Below are positions 1-13,557 of a stretch of 64,000 nucleotides of DNA, one piece after another. Origin of the DNA: Balanoglossus misakiensis (taxonomy: Eukaryota; Hemichordata); assembly GCA_040954595.2 (NCBI GenBank), contig CM082578.2, positions 5,518,001 to 5,582,000 of the forward strand, written 5' to 3'. Numbering within the stretch: position 1 is the stretch's first letter; the number at the start of each line of letters is the position of its first letter. The notes below the pieces were generated by a model. That model saw only the letters and a list, made by a program, of their open reading frames with translations. It was not told the origin of the DNA and made no database searches. The position numbers were made by a program, and so were the translations under genes.

Positions 1-189
1 TGTCAAGTAGAGTGTATAGCACATTGTTACCATGTTATAAGCACAAGAAGGCGGAATTTTCAAAGAATTTGCTCGTACATTCAATGCTACTCTCGTCCGC
101 GTGATTGTCTTCTTAGGATATATTTAAGGTGCCTATTGAAGTGGTATTGAAACTCAGCATACACAGACAATTAGGAGCAGGCTGTTATA

Positions 190-500
190 TATTTAAGCAA
201 TAAAACACCCCCAGCCATGGTATACCACGAGATTTTGACCAGTTCACGACATATACGCACGAGCGATAGCGAGTGCGTATATGGAGTTGAACCGGTCAAA
301 ATCGAGTGGTATACCATGGCTGGGGGTGTTTTATTGCTATTATATTATGCCAGTATATTGAAACTTTGCATAAAACATTTTAAAAAGGCATTTTCTTTGA
401 CTATGATATATGACTGTGGTATATGGCTAATATATCACGGTCACGTGTCGTGTCTCGACCAATCAAATAGCGTGATTTACACCATCAATATACTGGTATA
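190..500. repeat. Hairpin repeat with CACGTG module (family H, copy 1)
   Basis: Positions 196-338 form a nearly perfect inverted repeat: the left arm starts AGCAATAAAACACCCCCAG and the right arm ends CTGGGGGTGTTTTATTGCT, with a short loop near 267. The adjoining 435-485 stretch contains GGTCACGTG and an ACCAATCA word, as in the related repeats near 11.7, 19.6 and 33.9 kb. This looks like a small non-autonomous foldback or MITE. The open reading frame crossing it is a by-product of the palindrome. Family membership rests on shared motifs read by eye, and the outer limits are uncertain. Confidence 0.6.
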
Positions 501-2243
501 ATATAATAAATTATTTGACACTAATAGTTTATGAGATAATACTACCAGTAAACCTATGAAACTAATAAGACATTTTATTAAGCCTCTCTGTTTTCAAATT
601 ACTTTTAATTATACATGTCGTATTCAATAAAACTAATCAAGTCTACAGGTCACCTTGCGAATTTCGAAAATCACATTGTATTGCATTTCGTCTACATTAA
701 TTAACGTTGTCACAAGCCAATTTAGGCTCCTACTCACCCAGGAAAAGCAGACAGAACAATAACTGCAATACTGCATCGTATACGTATAATAAGCCGTTTC
801 CTTTCACAATTAACTTAATTTTTTCTGGAGAAGCGGAGAAAACATCAGTCGAAATGTAGGTGAAGTGGAAACAGTCTTGGATTTTCTGGGACAACACAAA
901 TGATGTGCAAACCCCAGAAGTACCTGTGCTTTACTGTCAATTTGAGAGTAATGGCCGGTAAGATAGGAGACCCATAAATGTTGCACTGCACTGGCGGTGT
1001 ATAGTTGCCCTTAAGACGACAATGTTCTTACCGTATTTGGAATATATCGTCAGTCACTTGACGGATTTGGAACTGCGTTTGGGGAATTGACGGCGCCCAA
1101 CACACTTATCCCCACGTATGATTACAACGAAGCCCACTAATGGAAATCGTCCGAATTATCACTTGCAGAAGTACACATCTATACCCCTTGAGCTGCTCTG
1201 GTTACATCCAGCGGTCTCCATGACAACACGGGTTTCATAAGTGACACATCAAATAATGTCTTACGCTTTCCTGCGAGTAATATCCGTTTTATTAGCCACT
1301 TGTGCCTATTACCAAATGGCGGCACAACAGTCACAGAAACCTTGTCGGATTTCTCTTTGAACGCAAATATTTCGTCAGAGCACTTTATGTAGTATCAGCT
1401 AATATATTTTCTATATGTGTTCCCAGAACTTTTTATGCAAATGAAATGGCTTCTGGTAAATGATACTTCAAGTCGTTTTAAGGAGGAGGCGAGCGACGAA
1501 GAAACTTAACTAGCTTGTAATCAAAATCATAATTCATAAAACATGATGCCCCCGAATACAGGCGAGAACGTAGCTGAAAATAGATCTGGTGGCGTAAATG
1601 AGATGGATACCTTAGGCAATCTACCCATTTCGCTATTAAAAAGCTTATGACTTCATGCTCTACATTCTTTATTGACAGCACTGGCGTCTGCACAAAATCA
1701 ACGCCATTGGTGTAGATATAGATACTGATCGATATAGCTATAACATTACCCTCCCGTCTTTCCGCGAGGATTTCACGGGAAAGCGCATGTAGAAGACTGA
1801 TAAAGGGGCCACCCTCAACTTAAAGAGATTTCAAACGATTAATCTTGCAGTTGATATGCTGCTGTGTGCATCGTGAGTAGCGAGATAATTTACCTGTGCC
1901 CCATGGGAAATATAAATATGTTATATGTACAGTGCCATTGTAGTATCTTTGTTGTATTTGTGATGAATGTCCTGAAGGAATATAAATAAACATCAAGCGG
2001 CACGAATGAAGAAAGGTTCATTAAGCCATCTTACAATTGAGGTTAATGTTGCAAAGGATCGATGACTATAACTCACCGGTAAGGTAGTGTCAAAAGTTAT
2101 TATTTACTATTAATGAAATCTGAATTAGATATCTGAATTAAGGTGTCTTGACATCAGTTCCTTAAGGCTGATCTGTCATCAGCGGTGTCATGTGAATAAT
2201 ATAGTTATAATAAATAGCTATCAGATAACTATCAGATAGCCTT
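501..2243. other. Intergenic DNA, nothing recognised
   Basis: AT-rich unique-looking sequence without a supported exon, RNA gene or clear repeat. The only open frames are short and have no recognisable domain. Confidence 0.5.
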
Positions 2244-2583
2244 AAAGGGACAAAGTCTCTCTCTCGCTGCACTTTTTCCATTAATTATGTTTGATACAAG
2301 ACACTGTTATGTACATGTGGATATATCACGAATCAACGTTGAACCACACACACCTTCCATCCCGCTTGTAGACACGAGAGTGAAAAACACTCACCAAAAT
2401 GAATAATCGGTCTCTACCATTTATTTATTTTAGGCGAGTTTTTACTCTCAGATCACACAAGCGGGATGGAAGTTGTGTGTGGTTGAACATTCATTCACTG
2501 CATATACACATGTACATTGACACAAACATTGTCTTGTAAACATAATTAATGGAAAAAGGGCAGCGAAAGAGAGACTTTGTCCC
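2244..2583. mobile_element. Palindromic MITE-like element, family P, copy A
   Basis: The left end reads AAAGGGACAAAGTCTCTCTC and the right end is its inverted counterpart, finishing GAGAGACTTTGTCCC. The arms continue inward for about 150 bp each: TTAATTATGTTTGATACAAG pairs with the inverted match near 2540, and GTTGAACCACACACACCTTC with the match near 2475. A short loop lies near 2410. No coding capacity. A second copy lies at 7630-7981. A flanking target duplication could not be fixed. Confidence 0.8.
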
Positions 2584-2639
2584 GTCAACTTCAAAGTTCT
2601 AGGAAAGGTTGCTCAATCCTATAAGTCGCGAGACTACTC

Positions 2640-2960
2640 TCTGTAGCTTGTTTTGAAGTCGTTGTCGGTTAGCCCAACGTATGTCTCCTGGGTATTGTTG
2701 TCTGTGCGCGTAACTGTGGCTTGGGAGATGATAGCAGTTTGGAGGCAGTTACATGTTTATTATTTTTGTTGCTTGTGATTTCAAAATACGTTCGTTGTGG
2801 TTGTCGATCATCTGTTTCGTGTTGTTCATGCAGCTGTATAGCCGATGCTCATCTTGTTCATGTTGAATATTTTCCTTAGCTCGGGAAACATGTTAATCCA
2901 TCGGGGACTAAATGTTGTGCCATGACTTGTTGCTTGTGTTACAGGAATGAAACAAAAAAC
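2640..2960 (-). pseudogene. Penelope-like retroelement fragment (GIY-YIG endonuclease region)
   Basis: Read on the minus strand, 2838-2760 gives a frame containing KQMIDNHNERIL. After a one-base frameshift, 2756-2640 gives CNCLQTAIISQATVT followed by QETYVGLTDNDFKTSYR. The order of a cysteine-containing linker, an ATVT strand and a Y-[IV]-G-L-T-x(3)-F-K block is what I know from the linker and GIY-YIG endonuclease end of Penelope-like elements. Frameshifts, stops and an apparent loss inside the cysteine linker show that it is dead. It ends within 60 bp of the palindromic element at 2244-2583. The reverse transcriptase part further upstream is not clearly readable. Confidence 0.6.
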
Positions 2961-5900
2961 CCTACCGACCAACTGATCAACCACAAAACCCTGTTCGAAT
3001 TACTGCAGGATTCTGTCGTATTGGATGGCACAAGGCCAATTTGTGTGATTGCATTCAAAAGCTGGTCGCCCTGAAATTTAATCAAGCGTTGGCGCAAAAT
3101 TGATAACATCGCCAAGCCTGTTCACTCAGAGAGATCGCAGTTCAATGCCTTTAATGAGTTGGGTTTAGTTCTCTGACATTTACGGAAACAGGTTAATTAG
3201 AGTCTGAGAGGGAGATCGTTTAACACAAAATGTCAAATGAAACCGCTGGCTTGCAACTAAATAGTATTATTTGACAAACAATCTGACGTTTACATATAAA
3301 CCTTAAAGCCATGCAGCTGTACCATCTGTTACAGAAATTCTTTTAGGCATGTGCTATAGCAAAACATCCCCTACGTAGAATACACAGGCAAAACACATTG
3401 GTTATATTTGGAAAGAAATTGGTAGGCTGCAGCTGTCCATTCACAGAAGTCTTTCCATCATTGTTTGTTTAATTTGTTTCTAAAATCAATTTTGCCACTT
3501 TAGTTAAAACAAATCACGTCCTCTTTCTATTGTTCATTTTTTAGCTAGTTATAGCTGATGATACATTTACACAGTCATCAGGCTGGGCATAGAATGCACA
3601 AATATATCCTCATAAAATGTTAAGGGCGAGACTTTTTAACAGACTGTGGTCTCTCACTTCTTGGCCAATACTTTCTTTGGTATCAAAAGTTCAATGTTTC
3701 AAAGGTTCTATATTTTAAATGCTTCTACATTAAAAATAGGCTAGGCCTTGATCAAAATCAAATGCTTAACAATTTTCATTGGAATTTTCATGTTGGTTTA
3801 TTTTAAAGTTTGGAAACGAAATGTAATCCGCGGAAGGACAGTGTTGTCCATCCTTTAATTCTAAGTTGATTTATATAAAGTTAACTGTCGGCTCTGTGTA
3901 AACCCTTACCTGATGGTTTTCGCCTTTCGTGCAATATTCAAAATCCATCCTTTCCGAGCTTAATTAACACATTCTGATCCTCCCTGGAAAACATGGTACT
4001 TGCCGGAATATATGGAAATCAGTCTATACGACTTTGGGAGCTATCTGGCATAAATATGAATGAATAAAAGCTAGTTCCAATGCTGCGTAATGAAGTCATA
4101 CCCAAAAACCGTAATTATACAGGTCGCAAGTGCCAACGCTATTTTGAAGAAGACGTTTTATTAAAACATAGCCATTTTGAAGAAAACCTATGTTTATGTA
4201 CGTATGTATGTACGTACATAGATAATCAAATGACGGGGCTATGGTCATAAATAGTTTATAATAGTATAATGTATAGTGTACTGCTTCGGTGGTTCTCCCT
4301 CTCTCGTCGTAAAACAGATTACGAGGGATTTAGCAAGTCATATAATTAAGAACTAATTGGTAGAATCAAACTATTCTAAGAAATTTATCGTCTGTGCCAA
4401 GGTCGGGAACATCTAGCCATAAATCATTATATCAATCACGTTGTCTTTGTCTATTTAGACTTAAAAGACATAATTTGTGTAAGAGCGTTTGAGAGGATGC
4501 AAAAGCGGTGAATTTGCCTTCCTCACAAAATAAATACCACACAAACCTATTCACTGATGAGTTTCTATAATTTCTCGCGATATTTTAAAACATAATTCAT
4601 ACCAGAGAATGTACCGTTTGGCTATGGTGAGGTGTGACCTGACCAAATAAGTTATATTAATCTACATGTATGTTTATCCACACCGATCAGCAATCATCGT
4701 CGTAAACCACGACCTCTTTACGGCAAGAGTTTCTGCGCAGGTGACTCTAGCTCGCGAGAATGAGCAGCAATCGGAGCGACGTCTCGGAAACAAATTATGA
4801 TCTATGGCAAAGGAATGCGTTCAGATGGCTAGACCAGTGCATTATAGTTTTGAGAGGAAAGGTAAATTTGACACAGGACGATAATTTCTGAAAATGTTTG
4901 CATCTAAGTGAATGAATTAATGAACACTTTATTTCACCAGATGTTTCACAGTATAAATTAACAAAAATAGAAGAAAGGGTGTTACTTAAGCTGTACAAAG
5001 TCACAAAGGAAAACAGGAGGAGAAAAACGCATTGTAATATTGTGCGATCTGGTTGGAAGAGGCTTCAGACGAAGAGCTGATGACAAGACATGAACAATGA
5101 TTGTGTGACATCCCACGCCTTTATCTCCTCAAGCAACCCACGTCTTTGCGAGCTTCGGCACCATCAATAATCAATGATTTTAAGTTTATATTCCAGTTTA
5201 CAGTTCGAGTCGTCTCACAATATTCTGGACCGAAACACATTCTCAATTAGAGCTCGTAGTGCACTCTAGCGAAGACAAAAAGACGCCCTGGGTCTGAAAT
5301 GCTCTTATTTGATGTGGGTGTTCTGGTGGTGAAATTTCATACGATGTTAGTCATAATTTATTTACTGAACTATTTATAATGTACACGCATGGCTTTTAGA
5401 CAATGTTAATAAATAATCCGTCCTTTCACTACTTTTACCAACGAACAAGATTTAGCTTTTCTCGGTAATTTCACTTCTCTGCATTTTCTGTACACTGACG
5501 TTCAATTTGTCTGACTCTGTATTTGTCACATGGAAGTTCGTCTTTATTATTTATCGGGTCTTTTGTAGATCAACATCAATGCCGCGTAGAACAAGCGACA
5601 TCTCAGGCATAGCTATGTATCTTTTGTGTTCCCTCACGCAAAGTCAAAATCATCCTGAAGGCAGAACCTGTATCTCGGGTCGCTCACTGACAGTGAAGGT
5701 TGACGTCAATGTCAGACCAATGTATATTATTGGACGTTTACGCCATAAAGTGTGCAGAAACGCTGTCAATGCTTCTATTGATCCCTTTTATTACCGGTGA
5801 TATTAGGTCATTTTAATTAATTACGCCTTTAACTCAGACATGTGCAGAATTGAATGCACTGAATGAATGCGAACCGCGCACTGCACGATCACTCAAGAGC

Positions 5901-7629
5901 GCATTTCAGCATCCCACTTCAATTTAATTGAAAATAGGCGTCACTACCATGGTAACCCTGGTCAATACACCTGGAACGATACAACGCAAAACGTACGCCT
6001 GGATAGAAAATGAATTAAACCCTGCCACTTTGATGAAAAGACGCGAGGTGAATAGGACTTTCCGTATTGCATATACATGTACATGTACATGTAGATGTAC
6101 TGCCGATTATACCTCGTTGGTGCCGGCAAAATAAGGGAAAACATTGAACGCCAAGAACGCTAGAGCAGATTACTGAGCGCAAGAGGCCAAGAATTGTTAG
6201 AATCGTATAGAGAAGAAGAAAAAAAAACGGTTGTAGACAACAAAACTTATTTCTATCATATTAGTATTTATCTATTTTCTCGAATAAATCCATGTTTTTA
6301 AAACCGAGAAATGGAAAAAGTTGATCATTTCCCAATGCAGGTAATTTGTGACGCCTTTGCATGAAGCAATAAGGAAAACGGGGTAATTAGATTTTTGAAA
6401 GTGTAAAAATTTTCCATACGCGAATCTGAATAAGAAATAACTAACAGTAATTGTTTTATCAGCAGAAGTCCAAACACGATTTCTGATGCTCCTCTAATTC
6501 TATGCCAACTACCCGATGCTGCCATCCTGCAAAAACGTGGGCAGCGTGGTTTATGATCTATTGTAGAAGTTACCGCACATAGTGGCCACGCCTTATTCTG
6601 CAGTGTACTTCTCTTGACTGTGACGTGCGTCAACACGCTTTGGAAAGTTGGCTTTGGCGAAGGGAGTTCACAACATATTGCCGTTGTTGAGATGACTGTT
6701 AAATACATGTATTTGTTATGCGCTCATCCGAATATTGTGAAGGTGGTACATCGGTTACGTAAATTTAGAAATCAACAACCGAAATGTTTCGGGCATGTAA
6801 CGATTGCAATTTAGCTGAAATGTACATGTGGTTTGTGTCGGCTACTCCAAATAGGTCGAACAGTTTCATGTGAGATGACACTGGCAAGCAACTGAACTCG
6901 AAACGAACAATACAACTACGTTAGAGTTTTTGAGGGCTTGCCATATTTAGATGTATCTCTCTCTTAATCTGCTTCAGCGCTCTGATCGCAAGATTATAGA
7001 TGTCTACCTCTAAGGTAATGTACGATCCGATTACAGGGATTAGGGATTTACAATACGCAAACTCACCGACTTGTTATACAAAATAATCCCTCCTTGAAAC
7101 CTCGTATTAATATTTCATGCCTTTCCAAAAGCCTGATATGTTGTTTGAACATCGATTTTGTTCGCTTGTTCACTGATCGTCGATCACTGAAATGGAAACA
7201 TGAAGTACACAATCGATGTCCTTATAGTCATTTTCTCAATTGATGTGAGACATCAGGCTGCAGTACCTTCATTTTCACGTTACCCTTTGTTAATATTTAA
7301 AGTGAGGGCATGTTGGACTATTTCTTCTGTCCATTATTTCACGAGAAGCTTCGGCAGGACGAAACATCTTTGATGGAAGAGAGTAATTTTCATAAATTGA
7401 GAGGTTCAAAAGTAAGTAGTTATTCTTGTTTTTACAAAGGTTCATAAAATAATGTGTCCAAATTCTAAATAATAGAAGTCTAGATCTGTTCATTATACAT
7501 GTAAGCTTGATTTGCGAGTAACATTGTGTGCGTATTAGCATAAACCTACAATATTAAGAACACGTATCTCGGCTGCAAGAACAATGCATTCATAGCTTGC
7601 ACGTGCCTTTCACAGGGGTTGTACAACTT
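2961..7629. other. Intergenic DNA with a short ACATGT microsatellite
   Basis: No supported gene. A short run of ACATGT units lies at about 6070-6098. The 127-codon minus-strand frame at 6325-6708 and the 97-codon frame at 5507-5800 show no domain, no signal peptide and no convincing splice context. Confidence 0.5.
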
Positions 7630-7981
7630 TAAAGGGACAAAGTCTCTCTCCAGCTGCCCCTTTTTCATTAATTATGTTTGATACAAGACACTGGTTATGT
7701 TGATGTAAATGTGGATATATAGTGAATCAATGATCAACCACACAAAACTTCAATCCCACTTGTATGATATGAGAGTAAAAACTCGCCCAAAATGAATAAA
7801 TGGTAAAGAACGATTATTCATTTTGGCGAGTTTTTTCACTCTCCTGTCTATAAGAGGGATGGAAGTTGTGTGTGGTTGAACGTTCATTAACTATATATCC
7901 ACATGTAGAATAACGAACGGTGTCTTGTATCAAACATAATTAATGGAAAAAGGGCAGCGAGAGAGAGACTTTGTCCCTTTT
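7630..7981. mobile_element. Palindromic MITE-like element, family P, copy B
   Basis: Same layout as the element at 2244-2583: left end TTTAAAGGGACAAAGTCTC, right end GAGACTTTGTCCCTTTTA, long inverted arms with the same CCACACA and TTAATTATGTTTGATACAAG segments, and a central GAATAAATGGTAAAGAACG loop. The two copies are clearly homologous along their full length but differ by scattered substitutions, so neither is a fresh tandem duplicate. No coding capacity. Confidence 0.8.
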
Positions 7982-10900
7982 ACCGGGGTTCAGTGGAATA
8001 ATAACGTAATCTTCTCATATTTCACAGAGTGACAGTTCATATCTCCGAAGTGCAAGTGACATTTAAATAGGTAAACGTAATGACCCCAAGAAAACTGCTG
8101 AACGTGTTGCAGAACCATAGTCACCGATGGTTATGGGGCGATAAGACAGGTATAGCTGCGATACGATCGCGATACAAAGAAATGTCGCAGGTCGATCAGA
8201 CCCAGCCAACGTGGTGTGGAATACATCGCCCCGACATATGTATCGTCTGGGTCTATAGAGTAAATATTTGGGTCGTGTCGTCCTTTACATGTATATGAAA
8301 CGCGAGTATGGAATTACGTGTAGTTATGCTATTTATACTTCTGAAATCATTATTTTTGACCTCATTCTAAATAACATGGTCGGCTTTGACATGCAATGGG
8401 TAGAGTAAGGTGAAAATGAGTCATGCAAGCTTAAATGTTAATATTAGGTATATCCTACTGGGTCGAGTTGTCACCTTTCCGTATACAGCGATAGCTTTAA
8501 AGCGTATAAATCAGATATAAAATGTAAAAAAATATTTACAGCGATACATAATGTTTCGTAAAGCTCTCCCGTTCTCTTGCTGCAGCATATTAAGCAAAAG
8601 AGAAACACGGCGTCGCGAACAATAAACTGACTTATTGCTTTCCTCAATCTTGAATGTACACAAACTAGAATGAATATAATTGTTGTAGAAGTTCAAACCT
8701 ACTGAGGACAATTATGTCCGTGACTTCATTTCACCGTAAGCATAAAACATTCATGGGAACAAGGTCAGTGTCTGACATGACACAGATTCAGGCAGACTTA
8801 ACGTCCATTTCCTATACAGGTAGATTACGTTGCTTATCTTCAACAGTGCAGTAACGTGGTATTTACATATAGACGTTTGACATAAAACCACATTTATAAC
8901 AGTTTCGAGATTATCAATGCAACAGTTCGTCCACATTCCCTGTCGCCATCCAGGGCACTTGCTTGGGTTAAGTCATTTTTATATGCCAAATTTAAGCTTT
9001 TGCGTAATTACGTGTAATATACTAGTACCTTGCACAGTCTACTATAGCATGCATGGCACATGTTATGGAATTTGAGCTTTTATTACTGGGCTGTACACTA
9101 TATTATTCCCTATCGTTTTCATTGCTATTCAATGTTAAGGTGTTATTCTGAAAGGAAACCGAGCTCATTTGGCTTGCATATTTTTTTCTTATCAACATCA
9201 AATTGATGCTTCATATGGCTGATTTTCGTATACATGAGGACTCATGTACGCGTTTTCGGGACAATAAACAACCCCCACAATATATCTGTGACTAATACCG
9301 AGTGTGAAAAACATCATGACCTATACTGAACAACTAGACATACATGATCGACAATTTATAAAGTTCCTCAGAATGTCTATTTTCCATGTAGTTCAAAATT
9401 CAGCAAGTTGTAATATGATTAATATGATGATTTAATCATTAAATATTCATCATCATTTTATTTGGTCGCTTCTTAATTTCAAAGCAGATTAATATTTGAA
9501 ATCTCGACATTTGTTCGGGGGTTGCGATAGCAAAAGTGAACCTAATCCCACTACCCTGCAAATAAACAGATCTGAATTCAAAATGTATGACAAAACCTTA
9601 TCCGAATAATCACCGTTTACAGTAACGATTTGGATTTTGTATGCACTTTTTCCATTAAGCGATGGCTGTGTGTTACGCATCCATAAAACATGTTGCAACA
9701 CTCATCGGTGTTTATTATATATTGTAACATCGAGTAGTGAATGTGCGCCCGTGTTTATCATGAATTGTAGGCGTGGTCAATGACCTTACGTTATGGAAGC
9801 AGCTTGTACAATATAATGGCATCTACTGCTATGTAGTGATTTGTCACAATTCGAACTTGCCGTTATGAATTGAATGTTTAAAGCCCCACGAGCTGCCAAA
9901 TTTCACAATTTTTTTTCGACGGTAAAATACTCAAAATTCTCCATATCCTTTAAAATCCTCACCATTACTAGTAATATTACTTGTATTTGCATCAGTATGT
10001 CACCTCTTGTGACGCATACCACGATAGCTGTGTACTGTTTGTATGGAGGCTGATTAAATTGGTGCGGCAGCCGTTTAGGCTAATATTCATGCACTTGTTC
10101 AAATTGCAACATACAGCCACAATCGGGCGTCGATAAGATGTTCATGTATACCTATCACTAAGCTTATTCAGATGGACCAATCTAAGTTAGAAAGTCAAAA
10201 CATGAAATTAATGCAGTCATTCTTACACAGGTCGCCATTTGGACCTGAATTACGATTAAATGTTTGTTACCCTCATATATATTGTCCGTGATTGGCGCTT
10301 TTATACATACATGCTTGGACACAGCTGCATGTACATTACGTCTGTTTGGTACAGATTAGTCAATTTTACGCAGTTGTCTGTTGGAAAAACGTGCTCCACA
10401 CTGGAACTCTCAACACGCACTGCTTCAACAGCGCAATTGGGATGGGGGAGCGCCTCTTTGTCTACTAAATTGTGACATTGTTACACTTTCAGAGATAACG
10501 TGTCGCTGAAATGAAAGAAATACGGTGTTTCTAGTTTGGCGTTTGTTGCAGCTATTTTGAATTCTGTAGTAATACCCAGAATACAGTGCATTCCACACGA
10601 ACGTGGTACATTACAGAAAAGTGTACGTCTGTTGCGAATCTATATTTCCCGCACATTCTAATACAGTATACACATCAGTTTAATCACACTTAGCGTTGTA
10701 TGCCTGCGTATACCTAGGCCGTTCTGAATGGGGAAAATGTTACGTATTCAAAAGAGTAGTTTAATTCCATGTCACACAATACAAGGCACACATATAATTG
10801 AATAAGTGACCTCATCATGTCATTTTGACATGCCATTGTTGTTGACAACGTGGCCTTGGCCTTAAATTTTGATCCCAGAGCGTTGAGTAAAAACCTGTTG

Positions 10901-11704
10901 CTGAGTAACCAATGGCAGGTATATGAAAAATAATAACGAACACGCCATTGCCAAACATGTGCAAACAGATTGATGAAATGCAACGCCATATAGGTGCGCA
11001 CAAAAATCTGTCTCTAACTCTTTTCCCTTTTATAACATGAACCTTATAATATTCCGTATCACGCACCGCAATTTTGCACGAGAGGGTCACACATACTTGG
11101 TTTCAGCTATAACTGACTCTGATTTCAGAGAACCGAGAGTAAAGATGCCGATGATGTGTGCAGGAATACAGACGACTAATTGGTTTCTTCTATGTTCCCG
11201 CCATACCATTGTGTCGGTAGTGCGTATTAGCATCCCGACCATCCGACCTCTGCTACTTATCAGGTTTCGGCAAACTACAAAAAGACGAGACCGGGATGTT
11301 ATTTCATCGCGTTCTCTTTGTTACCAGGGTGATTATTCAATTGTTAATGGAAGACATCACTGATAGATAATCCGAGGATGAGCCACGTTGCGAGATCAAT
11401 GTTCACGGCACGTTTCGTCAAACGCAGTGCAGATATTGCTGATACAAATTCATAAATGACAAAACGCCATAAAATTAACATACTTAGCAGTTTGATGAAG
11501 GCACTGGATTATTATGTGTAGCAAGTTTTTTACCATTTTGATTCAGTCATTCATTAGGATTACTATCGACATGTATACAAACACTCTTTGTTTCATGTAC
11601 AGTTGTATACCCATTTTCTATACTATCACCAATCACCAGTATCATACGCATGCACTTGCCGTCTGTTTCTCTCACATGTGGTGTGTTCACTGTGTACATA
11701 CATG
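7982..11704. other. Intergenic DNA, nothing recognised
   Basis: No supported exon or repeat family. Overlapping 90-108 codon frames near 10.7-11.4 kb lie on both strands without recognisable motifs and are treated as chance. Confidence 0.5.
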
Positions 11705-12013
11705 TTTATAACACACCATGCAGCGAACCCTCGATCGTGATTCGTCAATACGACGTCACGCGACCTTAGTCATTTCGAACTGTTGCCTGGGGCATCAGTT
11801 CGATCGGTTTGGTGTGTTATAAAACACATGATGGCTGACATATTCGGGCAACAGTGTATTTTTAATGACCTCGGGACTGCCAGTCACACCAAAACAGTCT
11901 GTTTCCCCTCGGGCTATGCCCTCGGGAAAACAAGAATGTTTTAGTTGTGACTAGCAGCACCCTCGGTCATCAAAATGCACTGTTGCCCTCATTGTCAGTC
12001 ATCATGTGTATAA
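11705..12013. repeat. Double-hairpin repeat (family H, copy 2)
   Basis: Begins TTATAACACACCATGCAG. It then carries a GTGATTCGTCAATACG-like word with a GTCACG box, followed by a hairpin of about 190 bp (roughly 11820-12010). That hairpin starts ACACATGATGGCTGACA, turns around at the CCCTCGGG-CTATG-CCCTCGGG centre near 11915, and ends in the inverted counterpart TGTCAGTCATCATGTGT. It is homologous, in opposite orientation, to 33635-33987. No coding capacity; probably a non-autonomous foldback element. Confidence 0.75.
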
Positions 12014-12954
12014 TATCACATATGCCGTGTATTATTTACAGCATGAACATATGGCATCTGCTACGTTGTATTTGCACCTCTGGACCGAACATTTGAGAAA
12101 TAACAAACAGCAGCAAACGTTCAAATGGCATTATTTTATCAAAGCCCACTTTATGCAACGAGGTAATGCTGTGGTGATTTCGATTGTCCATGTACCACAA
12201 GCAGTATAGAATAACTGCCAATATTCAAGTAGTAATGCGCAAACGAACACGATATTGTTTCACAATATTATGAAATGGAAATAAACAGATAGATGTATTT
12301 GCAGTCGTTGTTAATGTACGTCATGTATGATCAATAAAGCTCTTGAGTAAACCTAACGTCCCGATGAGGTTTTATCTGACACTCGTGTATTACAGGGAAA
12401 ATTAATTGAGTGTCCGGTTTTGATTTCTGGGTTTGACAACTTTCTTTATCGCTGGCCAGTACAGAAGTCAAACATTGTAGCAAGTTGAATTCCAAAGGGA
12501 GCGTACGCATATTGTCTCTGCAATCCATCGCTTCACTGCACACGTTCACACAATCAGACTTCGCACGCAATTTGTATTTAAACTTTTCATGCTTTTTTAA
12601 ATAATCCTTCAAACGTTGAACAAGAAAATTCCAGTGGTGGTTCAAGTTAAATAGTTTGATTTGTGACCGATAATAAACTGAGTAATAATATACAGACGCC
12701 ATGAAAAGAAATGGAAGTTGAACTTCCATATTGTCCACCCACATGACCAAAGTACAACGCTTTCCCAACGCTGAACTCAAAACAATCAACATGACTGAAC
12801 TTTAGATGTAAATCGTATCATGATTGCCGATGTTTCAGATTATTCATCTACTACTATATAGCCAGTGTTTCCGTCAAATATTTTTCTGCATCTTGGGGCA
12901 AGTAATTTCTCTGACGGCATCATATACAGCGACAGACAGTTTGGCATGAAGGAG

Positions 12955-13216
12955 TCTTTCACTTTACTGACAGTGTTCGACGGGGTTCAGATCGAGAGAA
13001 TATGCCTCGGTCATCCAACTTGAACTTTTTGCTGACAGATGCTAAAGTACCCCTTGGAATATATCCTGTATTTTTGTCGGCTCCATTTTCTTCAAGTTCA
13101 GACAAAGAAAGTGCTCGCAGATCTCTACTCAACGAATGTCCACGTTGAAATTGCCTACCTTTGATTGATTTATGAAACATTTTGGCGCTCTCACTCATCA
13201 GAATTGTTGACTGCAA
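12955..13216 (-). pseudogene. Internally deleted Tc1/mariner transposase (N-terminal piece fused to C-terminal piece)
   Basis: The minus-strand frame from 13216 opens with a basic segment and GTLASVSKKFKLD, which resembles a transposase helix-turn-helix. It then jumps near 13005 to sequence matching the transposase C-terminus: in another frame the DNA reads SLDLNPVEHC, the site of the third catalytic acidic residue. The catalytic middle is missing, so this is a deletion derivative and not functional. Helix-turn-helix assignment is tentative; the DLNPVEHC block is clear. Confidence 0.6.
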
Positions 13217-13557
13217 TCATGGACATGCTGCAATGGAAGAAACCAAACCAGCAGAGAGAGCCATACCCATCGTTTTTCTTTCATTGAAACGTTCAATATT
13301 ACGCGAGTAATCATGGTGGCCTATTATTTGGTGAATTTTTGCAAAATATTGACTAGTTCTCCAAATTTTGCAAACTCTTCCGATAAGATGAGTAAGAAAT
13401 GCAAGTGTGAGAATGTACGCTCGCGGCCCATACCCCTCATTAAAAATAGTCGATCTCTGGCGAAGAAAAGTCGATACTTTTATGCAAATATTGTGCCAAG
13501 AAGGCGGAAACTTGAAAGTTGGCCGCGACGTAAACAGTACCTGCAAGTTCCCGCGAA

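Noticed and set aside
217-501. 94-codon frame
   Set aside because: Crosses a near-perfect hairpin and has no domain.
6325-6708. 127-codon minus-strand frame
   Set aside because: No recognisable domain, no splice support, and composition like the surrounding DNA.
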